Positions 9,968 to 19,066 of a stretch of DNA of 64,000 nt are shown piece after piece. The notes beneath the pieces were generated by a model that worked only from the letters and a program-made list of their open reading frames with translations, was not told where the DNA came from and searched no databases. The position numbers were made by a program, and so were the translations under genes. Location: assembly GCF_012044895.1 (NCBI RefSeq), contig NZ_CP050695.1, positions 3,908,635-3,972,634 on the forward strand, written 5' to 3'. Positions within the stretch are counted from its first letter, which is position 1. Each line of letters begins with the position of its first letter. The DNA comes from Aquisalimonas sp. 2447 (GTDB lineage Bacteria > Pseudomonadota > Gammaproteobacteria > Nitrococcales > Aquisalimonadaceae).

Positions 9968-11422
9968 ATGACCGTCGACTGGCAGGCGTACAAGACCAAG
10001 GACTTCTACGATGAACTGATCGATTCCAGCGGCAAGATCCGCAAACCTGCCCGGGAACTCATGACCTACCTGGATTCCCTGTCCACCGACGAGATCCGGG
10101 AACGGCAGAAGGCGGCGGAACTGGCCATCCTGGAGATGGGCATCACCTTCACGGTGTACTCCGAGGGCGAGAACATTGATCGCGCCTGGCCCTACGACAT
10201 CATTCCGCGGATCATCGACGCCGCCACCTGGCGGGACGTGGACGCCGGCCTGCGCCAGCGGGTGCGGGCCCTGAACATGTTCATCGCCGACATCTACGAC
10301 GAACAGGCAGTGATCAACGACGGCGTCTTCCCCAGGGAGCTGCTGAAGAACTCCGTCAACTTCCGCCCGGAATGCATTGGCGTGAAGCCGCCCCAGGGCG
10401 CCTGGGCACACATCTGCGGCTCGGACCTGATCCGCGATCACAAGGGCGACTTCATGGTGCTGGAGGACAACCTGCGGGTGCCCTCCGGCGTGTCGTACAT
10501 GATGGAAAACCGGGTGCTGACCAAGCGGGTGTTCGGCGAGTTGTTCGAGAGCACCAGCATCGAACCCGTGGGCAACTACCCCACCCGGCTGTTCGACATG
10601 CTCGCGGCTCTGTCCCCCCGGCCCATGGACTACCCCGAGGTGGTGGTTCTCACCCCCGGCATCTACAACTCTGCCTACTTCGAACACTCCTTCCTGGCCC
10701 AGCACATGGGCGCGGAACTCGTCGAGGGCTCCGATCTCATGGTGGCCGCTGATGATTGCGTGTATATGCGCACCATCGACGGCCCCAAGCGGGTGGATGT
10801 CATCTACCGTCGCATCGACGACCTGTTCCTGGACCCGGAGGTGTTCCGAAAAGACTCCGCTCTGGGCGTGCCCGGCCTCATGCGCGCCTGGCGCAAGGGC
10901 AATGTTGGCCTGGCCAACGCCCCCGGCGCCGGCGTCGCCGACGACAAGGTGGTGTACGCCTTCGTCCCGGACTTCATCCGCTACTACCTGGCCGAGGAAC
11001 CGATCATCCCCAACGTGCCCACCTACCGCTGCTACCTGGACGACGAGCGGGAATACGTGCTCGACCACCTGGATGAACTCGTGGTCAAGCCGGCCAACGA
11101 GTCCGGCGGCTACGGCATGCTCATCGGCCCGACCTCCACCAAGAAGGAGCGGACGGCCTTCGCCCGGCAGATCCGCAAGGACCCACGCAACTACATCGGC
11201 CAGCCGCTGATCCGCCTGTCCACGGTGCCCACGGTCACCGACGGCAGCGTCGAGCCCCGGCATGTGGACCTGCGACCGTTCGTCCTCAAGGGCGACGACA
11301 TGTACGTCACCCCCGGCGGGCTCACACGGGTGGCCCTGCGCAAGGGGTCCACCGTGGTGAACTCCTCCCAGGGCGGCGGTAGCAAGGACACGTGGATCGT
11401 CGATACACAGGAGGGGCGCTGA
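9968..11422 (+). CDS. Circularly permuted ATP-grasp protein (COG2308 type)
   Basis: A 484-residue member of the circularly permuted ATP-grasp family (former DUF404/DUF407). Recognisable blocks are the nucleotide/metal segment FMVLEDNLRVPSGVSYMMENR, VVLTPGIYNSAYFEHSFLA, RRIDDLFLDPEVFRKDS, and the glycine-rich VVKPANESGGYGM near the C-terminus. ATP-grasp enzymes join a carboxylate to an amine through an acyl-phosphate; comparative genomics places this family in putative peptide-ligating operons, but I know of no defined product. The start at 9968 has a GGTGGAG sequence upstream. The next gene starts inside its stop codon (TGATG), implying coupled translation. The cluster paralogue at 19067 is fused to alpha-E. 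Confidence 0.88.
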   Translation: MTVDWQAYKTKDFYDELIDSSGKIRKPARELMTYLDSLSTDEIRERQKAAELAILEMGITFTVYSEGENIDRAWPYDIIPRIIDAATWRDVDAGLRQRVRALNMFIADIYDEQAVINDGVFPRELLKNSVNFRPECIGVKPPQGAWAHICGSDLIRDHKGDFMVLEDNLRVPSGVSYMMENRVLTKRVFGELFESTSIEPVGNYPTRLFDMLAALSPRPMDYPEVVVLTPGIYNSAYFEHSFLAQHMGAELVEGSDLMVAADDCVYMRTIDGPKRVDVIYRRIDDLFLDPEVFRKDSALGVPGLMRAWRKGNVGLANAPGAGVADDKVVYAFVPDFIRYYLAEEPIIPNVPTYRCYLDDEREYVLDHLDELVVKPANESGGYGMLIGPTSTKKERTAFARQIRKDPRNYIGQPLIRLSTVPTVTDGSVEPRHVDLRPFVLKGDDMYVTPGGLTRVALRKGSTVVNSSQGGGSKDTWIVDTQEGR

Positions 11423-12369
11423 TGCTCTCGCGGGTCGCTGAACGGGTCTACTGGATGGGGCGCTACCTGGAGCGGGCCGAGAGCACCGCGCGGCTGGTGA
11501 GTGCATACTCCAACGAAGTCATGGATTTGCCGCGGGACATCAGTCCCAGCTGGCACAGCCTGGCGGACATCACCGGCGCCAACGAGGCCTTCGCCGGACA
11601 CTACAAGAATTACGACGAGCGCAACGTGGTCAAGTTCCTGCTCGCCGATACGTTCAACCCCGGCTCCGTGCTCACCTCGGTGCGCGCCGCCCGGGAGAAT
11701 GCCCGCACCACCCGGGAACTGCTCCCCACCGAAGCCTGGGAAGCCATGAACCGGCTGTACCTGTACGTCAAGGAGCATGCCCAGAAGTCCCTGGCGCGCC
11801 GCCACCGCTTCGACTTCCTGCACGAGGTCATCTTCCGCTGTCAGCACCTCAGCGGGCTGCTGGACGGCACCATGAGCCACGACTCCGCCTACGACTTCGT
11901 GCGCCTGGGGCAGAGCCTGGAGCGCGCCGACATGACCACCCGCATCGTCGACAGCGCCGTGACCATTCTCATGCCCCGCGAGGAGGCCCCCAGCGAGTAC
12001 GACAACATCTTCTGGGTGAACGTGCTGCGCTCACTGTCGGCACTGCAGATGTACCGCCAGCGCATTCACCCGCGGGTGGTAGGGCCGGACGCGGTGCGCT
12101 TCCTTTTGCAGGACTACTTCTTCCCGCGGGCGTTCGCGTACAACATCGCCGTCGGCGAAGGCTGCCTGAAGGCGCTGCCACGCAACGACGCGCCCCTGCT
12201 CCGGGTCGGTCGCCTGCAGCGTCGTATTCAGGAAGCCATGCCCCGGGAGATGGGCCTGGAAGAACTCCACGCCTACATCGACACCCTGCAGGAGGGGATC
12301 GGTGACATCCATGAGCAGGTGGCCGACGTGTGGTTCCGGATGACACCGGACACGGTGCCCACCGCCTGA
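11422..12369 (+). CDS. Alpha-E domain protein (former DUF403)
   Basis: A 315-residue all-helical protein with the defining ER motif near the N-terminus (RVYWMGRYLERAESTARLV) and a second conserved block VFWVNVLRSLSALQMYR-like near residue 200. The alpha-E family has no established activity; it is nearly always encoded beside or fused to circularly permuted ATP-grasp proteins, which suggests an accessory or peptide-carrier role. It overlaps the ATP-grasp gene by one base (TGATG) and is followed 22 bases later by the transglutaminase-DUF2126 gene. Cytoplasmic by lack of signals. Confidence 0.88.
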   Translation: MLSRVAERVYWMGRYLERAESTARLVSAYSNEVMDLPRDISPSWHSLADITGANEAFAGHYKNYDERNVVKFLLADTFNPGSVLTSVRAARENARTTRELLPTEAWEAMNRLYLYVKEHAQKSLARRHRFDFLHEVIFRCQHLSGLLDGTMSHDSAYDFVRLGQSLERADMTTRIVDSAVTILMPREEAPSEYDNIFWVNVLRSLSALQMYRQRIHPRVVGPDAVRFLLQDYFFPRAFAYNIAVGEGCLKALPRNDAPLLRVGRLQRRIQEAMPREMGLEELHAYIDTLQEGIGDIHEQVADVWFRMTPDTVPTA

Positions 12370-12391
12370 CTGCGCCGGGGAACGCCCCACC

Positions 12392-15300
12392 ATGGCCATC
12401 CACGTCGGTATCGAGCACCACACCGGGTATCACTTTGACCGGGACGTTCACCTGTCACCCCACCTGATCCGCCTGGCACCGGCGCCACATACGCGCACGC
12501 CGGTGCACCGGTACCACCTGGCGATCCAGCCGGAAAACCACCATTTACAGTGGCAACAGGATCCGTTCGGCAACTGGCTGGCACGGGTACGCTTCCCCGA
12601 ACCGGTACGATCGCTGGCGATCACGGTGCATCTGACCGCGGAGCTCAGCGTCTTCAATCCGTTCGACTTCTTCGTCGAGCAGCACGCGGAGACGTTCCCG
12701 TTCCGCTACGACGCCCTGCTGCGGGAAGAGCTCCAGCCATACTTCGAGACCACTGACACCGGACTGCTGCTGCGGCAATGGCTCGCCGCCGTGGACCGTT
12801 CCCCACGCCCCATCGTCCACTTCCTGGTGGCCATCAACCAGCGCCTGCAGCAGGACATCGGCTATACCGTACGCATGGAACCGGGCATCCAGAGCTGTGA
12901 ACAGACTCTGGAGCGGGGGATCGGCTCCTGCCGCGACACCGGCTGGCTGCTGGTGCAGATCCTCCGGCATCTGGGCCTGGCGGCCCGCTTCGCCTCCGGC
13001 TACCTGGTGCAGTTGCGCGCCGACGAGAAGGCCCTGGACGGCCCCTCCGGCACCGAGGAGGACTTCACCGACCTGCACGCCTGGGCGGAGGTGTATATCC
13101 CCGGCGCCGGCTGGATCGGCCTGGACCCCACTTCGGGACTGTTCGCCGGCGAGGGACACATCCCCCTGGCGTGCACTCCGGAGCCGGTGAGTGCCGCCCC
13201 CGTCACCGGGTTTACCGACCCCTGCGAGGTGGAGTTCGAGTTCGCCAATCGGGTGATTCGCGCCCACGAGGACCCCAGGGTCACCGCGCCGTACGATGAC
13301 ACCCAGTGGGCCGCCGTGCAGGCCCTGGGCCGGCGCATCGACGCCGAGCTGGACGCCATGGACGTGCGCCTGACCATGGGTGGCGAGCCCACCTTCGTCT
13401 CCGTGGATGACATGGAGTCCGCGCAGTGGAATACCGAACCCCTCGGCCGGCACAAGCGGGAGCGGGCGGAGGCCATGCTGCACCGCCTCCGGGACCGATT
13501 CGCCCCCGGCGGACTCCTGCATCACGGACAGGGCAAGTGGTACCCCGGGGAACCCCTGCCGCGCTGGGCCCTGGGCTGTTTCTGGCGCACCGACGGTGAG
13601 CCCCTGTGGCAGGACTCGTCGCTGCTGGCGGACGAGCGCGACGCGTCGGACCACACCACCGCCGATGCCCGGGCGTTCGCCGAGCAGCTGGCAACCCGCC
13701 TGGGCACGGATCCGGGCCATGTCCTGACCGGGTACGAGGACTGGCTCTATTACCTCTGGCGAGAAGCCAGCGGCCCGCCGGACGTGGACCCCATCGCCCT
13801 GGACTGGGCACCGGCCTACCGGGATGATCTGAGCCTGGCACTGGCCCGCGGCCTGGACACGCCCGTGGGTTATGCCCTGCCGCTGCAGTGGGACAATGAC
13901 ACCGAAAGCTGGCAATCGGGCCCGTGGCCATTGCCCGGCGGGACGCTGACCCTGGCGCCCGGGGCCGCGCCCATGGGGCTGCGCCTGCCCGTCGCTGAAC
14001 TGCCCGCGCGGACCGCCGCCCCGGTGCGGCGCGGCACATCGCCCCGGGCGGCCACCGCGCCCGGGCCGGGACAGACCGGCGCGACGACCGGACAGCCTGC
14101 CGCCGCCGAGGCGGCAACCGATGCCTCCGTGACGGTTCCCCGCACGGCCCTGTGTGTCGAAGCCCGGCAGGGGCACCTACATGTCTTCCTGCCACCCGTG
14201 CGGGGGTTCGAGCCCTTTGTCACCCTGATCGAAGCCATCGAGGCCACCGCCGCGGAAACCGGCACCGCCGTGCTCCTGGAAGGCTTCGAGCCGCCGCGCA
14301 CGCCGGCACTGGAGGCGCTCCGGGTAACGCCGGACCCGGGTGTCATCGAGGTGAACATCCACCCGGCCCGGGACTGGGACAGCCTCGAGCAGACCACCGT
14401 GGCCCTCTACGAAGATGCCCGGCAGGCCCGCCTCGGCACCGAGAAGTTCATGGTGGACGGGCGCCACTACGGCACCGGCGGGGGTAACCACGTCACTCTG
14501 GGCGGGCCGACCCCGGCGGACAGCCCCTTTCTGCGCCGGCCGGACGTGCTGCGTTCGCTGATTACCTACTGGCAGCACCACCCGGCCCTGTCATACCTGT
14601 TCTCTGGGCTGTTCCTGGGGCCCACATCCCAGGCGCCGCGGGTGGACGAACGCGGCGAGGCTTTCGTGCCCATGCTGGAGAAGGCCCTGAGCCTCATCGG
14701 GGCCGACACGCCCCCGCGGCAGGTGGACCGCACCCTGCGCAGCTGCCTGGCGGACCTCACCGGCAACACCCACCGCGCGGAGTTCAGTATCGACAAGCTC
14801 TGCGCCGCGGACCACGGTAGCGGCGCCCAGGGCCTGGTGGAGTTCCGCGCCTTCGAGATGCCGCCGCATCCGCGCATGAGCCTGGCGCAGATGCTGCTTC
14901 TGCGTGCGCTGGTAGCCCGCTTCTGGCAGACTCCGTATCACCATTCGCTGGCCCGCTGGGGCACGCTGCTCCACGACCGCTTCCTGCTGCCCCACTACAC
15001 CTGGGAGGATTTCCGCGAGGTCGTCGCCGACATGAACGCCGCCGGCTACCCGGTGCAGGAGAGCTGGTTCGCGGCCTTTCACGAATTCCGCTTTCCGGTC
15101 CTGGGACGCGCCAGTTACGACGGAGTGCAGCTGGAACTGCGCACCGCCCTGGAACCCTGGCCGGTGGTGGAAGTGCAGAGCTCCATCCAGCGGTCGTCCC
15201 GGGCGGTGGACTCCTCCGTGGAGCGGGTGCAGATCCGCTGTTCCGGGCTGGATCCCGACCGCCACCTGATCACCTGCAACGGCCGTCGGGTGCCGCTGCA

Positions 15301-15691
15301 GTGCACGGGCACGCCGGGGGACTACGTGGCCGGCGTGCGCTTCCGCGCCTGGCCGGACCCTCTGGGCCGCCACCCCACCGTGCCCGTCCACGCCCCGCTG
15401 GTGTTCGACCTGGTGGACACCGGCCTGGGGCGGCCGGTGGGCGGCTGCGTCCACCATGTCGCCCACCCCGGCGGTCGCGCCTACGACACCGTCCCCATCA
15501 ACGCCAACGAGGCCGAGGCGCGCCGCATGACCCGCTTCTGGGACTGGGGCCACAGCCCCGGCGGCGACACCCGGCCGGACTGGCTCGCCGCGCTGCGGAT
15601 GCGCCGCGGCGACCCCGCCACACCACCGGCGGAGGAACCGGACCCGGATTGCCCCCACACCCTGGATCTGCGTCGGGAGCCCCGCTCATGA
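12392..15691 (+). CDS. Transglutaminase-like / DUF2126 amidoligase fusion, active-looking
   Basis: A 1099-residue two-enzyme protein. Residues 1-100 are the bacterial transglutaminase N-domain. The papain-like core at about 150-260 keeps a full triad: Cys180 (GIGSCRDTGW), His229 (DLHAWAEVY) and Asp245 (GLDPTSG). The rest is DUF2126, predicted to be a glutamine-synthetase-fold COOH-NH2 ligase, with GGEPTFVSVDD (330-340), HHGQGKWYPGEPLPRW, a GTGGGNHVTLGGPTP loop near residue 694, and EFRAFEMPPHPRMS. Predicted to cut or form amide bonds on a peptide substrate; the substrate is unknown. The downstream paralogue overlaps it by 4 bases (ATGA). Confidence 0.88.
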   Translation: MAIHVGIEHHTGYHFDRDVHLSPHLIRLAPAPHTRTPVHRYHLAIQPENHHLQWQQDPFGNWLARVRFPEPVRSLAITVHLTAELSVFNPFDFFVEQHAETFPFRYDALLREELQPYFETTDTGLLLRQWLAAVDRSPRPIVHFLVAINQRLQQDIGYTVRMEPGIQSCEQTLERGIGSCRDTGWLLVQILRHLGLAARFASGYLVQLRADEKALDGPSGTEEDFTDLHAWAEVYIPGAGWIGLDPTSGLFAGEGHIPLACTPEPVSAAPVTGFTDPCEVEFEFANRVIRAHEDPRVTAPYDDTQWAAVQALGRRIDAELDAMDVRLTMGGEPTFVSVDDMESAQWNTEPLGRHKRERAEAMLHRLRDRFAPGGLLHHGQGKWYPGEPLPRWALGCFWRTDGEPLWQDSSLLADERDASDHTTADARAFAEQLATRLGTDPGHVLTGYEDWLYYLWREASGPPDVDPIALDWAPAYRDDLSLALARGLDTPVGYALPLQWDNDTESWQSGPWPLPGGTLTLAPGAAPMGLRLPVAELPARTAAPVRRGTSPRAATAPGPGQTGATTGQPAAAEAATDASVTVPRTALCVEARQGHLHVFLPPVRGFEPFVTLIEAIEATAAETGTAVLLEGFEPPRTPALEALRVTPDPGVIEVNIHPARDWDSLEQTTVALYEDARQARLGTEKFMVDGRHYGTGGGNHVTLGGPTPADSPFLRRPDVLRSLITYWQHHPALSYLFSGLFLGPTSQAPRVDERGEAFVPMLEKALSLIGADTPPRQVDRTLRSCLADLTGNTHRAEFSIDKLCAADHGSGAQGLVEFRAFEMPPHPRMSLAQMLLLRALVARFWQTPYHHSLARWGTLLHDRFLLPHYTWEDFREVVADMNAAGYPVQESWFAAFHEFRFPVLGRASYDGVQLELRTALEPWPVVEVQSSIQRSSRAVDSSVERVQIRCSGLDPDRHLITCNGRRVPLQCTGTPGDYVAGVRFRAWPDPLGRHPTVPVHAPLVFDLVDTGLGRPVGGCVHHVAHPGGRAYDTVPINANEAEARRMTRFWDWGHSPGGDTRPDWLAALRMRRGDPATPPAEEPDPDCPHTLDLRREPRS

Positions 15692-18600
15692 GCGAGCCCG
15701 CACCCCGCATTGCCCTGCGTCACCGGCTGGACTACCGGTTCGACCGACCGGTACGGCTGTCCACTCACTGGCTGCGGCTGTGCCCGGCTCCCGGCACCCG
15801 CGCCAACGTCACCGCCTACACGTTGCGGGTGGATCCGCGCACGCATTTCCTGAACTGGCTCCGCGATCCTTTCGAGAACCATCTGGCGCGGCTGGATCTG
15901 CCGGAGCCGGTCCGCCACTTGACCCTGGACGTGGAGATCCTGGCAGAACTGCAACCGGTGAACCCCTTCGACTTCCTGACGGAGCCCTACGCCGTCAGCC
16001 ACCCCTTCGACTACCCGGAACAGCTTGCCCGCGATCTCGCGCCGTACCTGCTGCAGCCGGCCTGCGGACCGGCCACACGTGCCTGGCTTGCCGGGCTGGA
16101 CGGTACCGCGACCCCCACCATCGAGCGTGTCACCGCCCTCAACCAGCGCGTCGGCGAGAGCCTCGCCGCGGCGGACGTCGACACCCCTGGCAGCGTCGAT
16201 ACCGATGCCGTGCTCGCCGCCGGTACCGGCTCCCCGCGGGCACTGGCGTGGCTGCTCACCCTGGCACTGCGCCATTGCGGGGTCGCCGCACGACTGGTGT
16301 CCGGCTACCGGCTCACCGGCACCACGCCGGACTATCACGCCGCCCTGGCCGCCTGGGTGGAGGCGTACCTGCCCGGCGCCGGATGGATCGGCATGGACCC
16401 GGTGACGGGTCTGTTCACGGCGGAGCAGCACATCCCCCTGGCCACTGCCGCCGATCCGCTGCGCCTGCGGCCGGTGGTCGGCTACCGGGAGGCCTGCGAG
16501 GAGACCGTAAGTGAGCACCTGCAGGTGATCACCCTGGCAGACCGGGAGGCGGACGGGCCCTACACCGACGCGCAGTGGACCACCATCGGAGAGACCGCCG
16601 CCGAGGTGGATAAACGCCTGCAGGACCACAACATCGCTCTGACCGGCGCGACCGCACTGGAATTCACCCGTCCGGATCACACGGCGGCACCGGAATGGCG
16701 CACCACGGGCCCGGGTCCGGACAAGCTGGCCACCGCCGAAAGGATGGCCCGCCGGCTGCGCGACCGGCTTCTCCCGGGTGGGGTGATCTGTACCGGCCAG
16801 GGAGAGTGGTTTGCCGGGGAGCCGGCGCCGCGCTGGCGCATCCACTGCATTGCTCGCCGGGATGGCACGCCGGCGTGGCAGGAACCGGCCCTGCTGAATG
16901 TGCCGGGGCGGGATGACAGTCCCGGGCAGGAGGCCGTGCTGACCCTGGCCACCGGCATCGCCCAGCAACTGGGCCTCGCCCCGGAGGACCTTCTGTCGGC
17001 CCACGAGGACCAGCTCTACGCCCTGTGGAACGACGGCCTGGCCGCGGACTTCCAGCCCGATGCCAACGATCTGGCCACACCGGAGGCGCGCCTGGCCCTG
17101 GCGCGGCACCTGGATCGTGCCCACGGCGCACCCACTGGATTCGTGCTCCCGCTGCACCGGGATCCGCATACGGGCACCTGGCGCAGCGGCCCGTGGCCCA
17201 CCCGGCGCGGGACGGTGACGCTGCTCCCCGGCGAGGCGCCCATGGGCTTCCGGCTGCCGCTGGGCGGGCTGCCCCGGGCCGCGGCGGGGCGGGTGGAGCC
17301 GCCGCCGGCCCGCTCGCCGTGGGATGCCAACGCACCGCTCGCGCCCGCGCCGGGGAACAGCGGCGCCGCGACCGGGGCCGACCTCATACCCACCACAGCC
17401 CTGTGCGTGGAGCGCCGCCAGGGCCGGCTCCACGTCTTTCTGCCGCCGCTGGCCAGCAGTGACGATTTCCTCTACCTGGTGGGCGCCGTCGAGGCCGCCG
17501 CCACCGAACACGGATTGCCCCTGCATCTGGAGGGCTACACGCCACCCGCCGACCCGCACCTGCAATGCCTTGAACTGGAACCGGAAACCGGCACCCTGCG
17601 TATTACCGTGCCGCCAGCGCCGGACTGGCACCAGGAGTGCGCCTGGCTGCAGGCGGTCTATGGCGAGGCGCAATGCCTGGGACTGGCCGCCTGGACCGGT
17701 GACCCCGATCTACCAGCACCGGCGGGACAGCGAGCAGGTCGCCAACTGGGCGGACCGACCCCGGCCACTAGCCCGTTCCTGCGCAACCCGGGGCTGCTGC
17801 GCTCGCTGCTGCTCTACTGGCAGCGCCACCCCAGTCTCTCCTACCTGTTCGCCGGCCCCCGGGTCGGCGCCGACGGCTGGGCGCCGCGACTGGACGAAGT
17901 CAGCGGCAGCCACATGCACGAACTGGTACTGGCCCTGGAACGCCTGCCCCACGGCGACTGCGACCGGCCCTGGCTGGGGGACCGTGTGCTCTCGCACCTG
18001 GTCACCGATCCCACCGGCGACCCCCGGGGCGGCGAATTCCGCCTGCACCGGTTGTATCCAGCGGGCGCGGGCAACGAACGGCTGGGCATAGTGGAGCTGC
18101 ACGCCTTTGCCATGGCGCCGCACGCCGGGCTCGCCGCCCTGCAGTCACTGCTGCTGCGGGCCATCGTGCTGCGGCTGGCGGAGCATCCGGAGAGCGGTGC
18201 CCCGGTGCCCTGGGGCACCGCCCTGCACGACCGCTTCCTGCTACCCGAGGTCCTGCAGCGGGATTTCGACGCAGTCCTGGCCGAACTCGCCGAGTGCGGC
18301 GTCAGCCTCGATGCTCGCTGGTTCGCGCCCTGGGTGACATGGATGTTCCCGCAACTGGCCGACCTGCACGCGGGCCCGGTTCGCCTGCGCCTGCAACCCG
18401 CGCTGGAACCCTGGCCGGTGCTGGCGGAGGAGAGCACCGGCCGGGGCAGCTTCCGTTTCATCGATCCGGCCAACGCCCGTTTCCAGGTGCACCTCAGCGG
18501 CCTGACGCCCGGCCGCCACGTGCTGCTGTGCAACGGCCACCGCGTCCCGTTGCAGGAGACCGGCAGGGCGGGGGAAGCCGTGGCCGGGATCCGCTGCAAG

Positions 18601-18963
18601 ATGGCCGATCCGCCGGCCACGCTGTATCCCGGTGTCCCGCCGGTCCGCGCCCTGGTATTCGACCTGGTGGACACCTGGACTGGCCGGACCCTTGGCGGCT
18701 GTACCTACGAACTTCCCGACACCGGCACCTGGAGCCCTCCCCCGCTGTCACCAGCCACGGGTATCACGACTCCGACGCCTCCCGGCTCACCGGCAGAGGC
18801 GCGGCCGGCGCCACCGGGCCCTCCCCCGGGGTTCTGTGCCCGCGGGCGCGTCCTGCCCGAGGGCAGCCCGCGGACACCCGCCGTGCCACCGGGCCCGTCC
18901 GCCAGCCCCGAGGCGCCGTACCTGCTGGATCTGGCGGACCCACGGCCGGGATCAGTACCATGA
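15688..18963 (+). CDS. Degenerate transglutaminase/DUF2126 paralogue (probable pseudoenzyme)
   Basis: A 1091-residue, full-length tandem paralogue of the preceding protein, with the same domain order and no stops. The catalytic positions have changed. The transglutaminase Cys is Pro183 (GTGSPRALAW) and the His is Ala221 (AALAAWVEAY), while Asp237 remains. In the DUF2126 half, GGEPTFV has become GATALEF, the GTGGGNH loop is missing before LGGPTPATSPF, and EFRAFEMPPHP is ELHAFAMAPHA. The structural parts stay close (AGWIGMDPVTGLF, TGQGEWFAGEPAPRW), so the fold seems selected while chemistry is lost. It may be a partner or scaffold of the active copy. A Pro/Gly-rich low-complexity stretch sits near the C-terminus. 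Confidence 0.85.
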   Translation: MSEPAPRIALRHRLDYRFDRPVRLSTHWLRLCPAPGTRANVTAYTLRVDPRTHFLNWLRDPFENHLARLDLPEPVRHLTLDVEILAELQPVNPFDFLTEPYAVSHPFDYPEQLARDLAPYLLQPACGPATRAWLAGLDGTATPTIERVTALNQRVGESLAAADVDTPGSVDTDAVLAAGTGSPRALAWLLTLALRHCGVAARLVSGYRLTGTTPDYHAALAAWVEAYLPGAGWIGMDPVTGLFTAEQHIPLATAADPLRLRPVVGYREACEETVSEHLQVITLADREADGPYTDAQWTTIGETAAEVDKRLQDHNIALTGATALEFTRPDHTAAPEWRTTGPGPDKLATAERMARRLRDRLLPGGVICTGQGEWFAGEPAPRWRIHCIARRDGTPAWQEPALLNVPGRDDSPGQEAVLTLATGIAQQLGLAPEDLLSAHEDQLYALWNDGLAADFQPDANDLATPEARLALARHLDRAHGAPTGFVLPLHRDPHTGTWRSGPWPTRRGTVTLLPGEAPMGFRLPLGGLPRAAAGRVEPPPARSPWDANAPLAPAPGNSGAATGADLIPTTALCVERRQGRLHVFLPPLASSDDFLYLVGAVEAAATEHGLPLHLEGYTPPADPHLQCLELEPETGTLRITVPPAPDWHQECAWLQAVYGEAQCLGLAAWTGDPDLPAPAGQRAGRQLGGPTPATSPFLRNPGLLRSLLLYWQRHPSLSYLFAGPRVGADGWAPRLDEVSGSHMHELVLALERLPHGDCDRPWLGDRVLSHLVTDPTGDPRGGEFRLHRLYPAGAGNERLGIVELHAFAMAPHAGLAALQSLLLRAIVLRLAEHPESGAPVPWGTALHDRFLLPEVLQRDFDAVLAELAECGVSLDARWFAPWVTWMFPQLADLHAGPVRLRLQPALEPWPVLAEESTGRGSFRFIDPANARFQVHLSGLTPGRHVLLCNGHRVPLQETGRAGEAVAGIRCKMADPPATLYPGVPPVRALVFDLVDTWTGRTLGGCTYELPDTGTWSPPPLSPATGITTPTPPGSPAEARPAPPGPPPGFCARGRVLPEGSPRTPAVPPGPSASPEAPYLLDLADPRPGSVP

Positions 18964-19066
18964 CCCGACCCGGGACCAGGCCGGGAGGCCGGAGCGGGAA
19001 TCAGGCTTAGCGCGGCGGGGCTGCTCGGGTTATTCTGGCGACGATCAACAGCCCCCAGGCCCTTTC

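Noticed and set aside
15688..18963. Calling the second transglutaminase-DUF2126 gene a pseudogene
   Set aside because: The frame is complete and structural blocks are conserved; pseudoenzyme is the better description.
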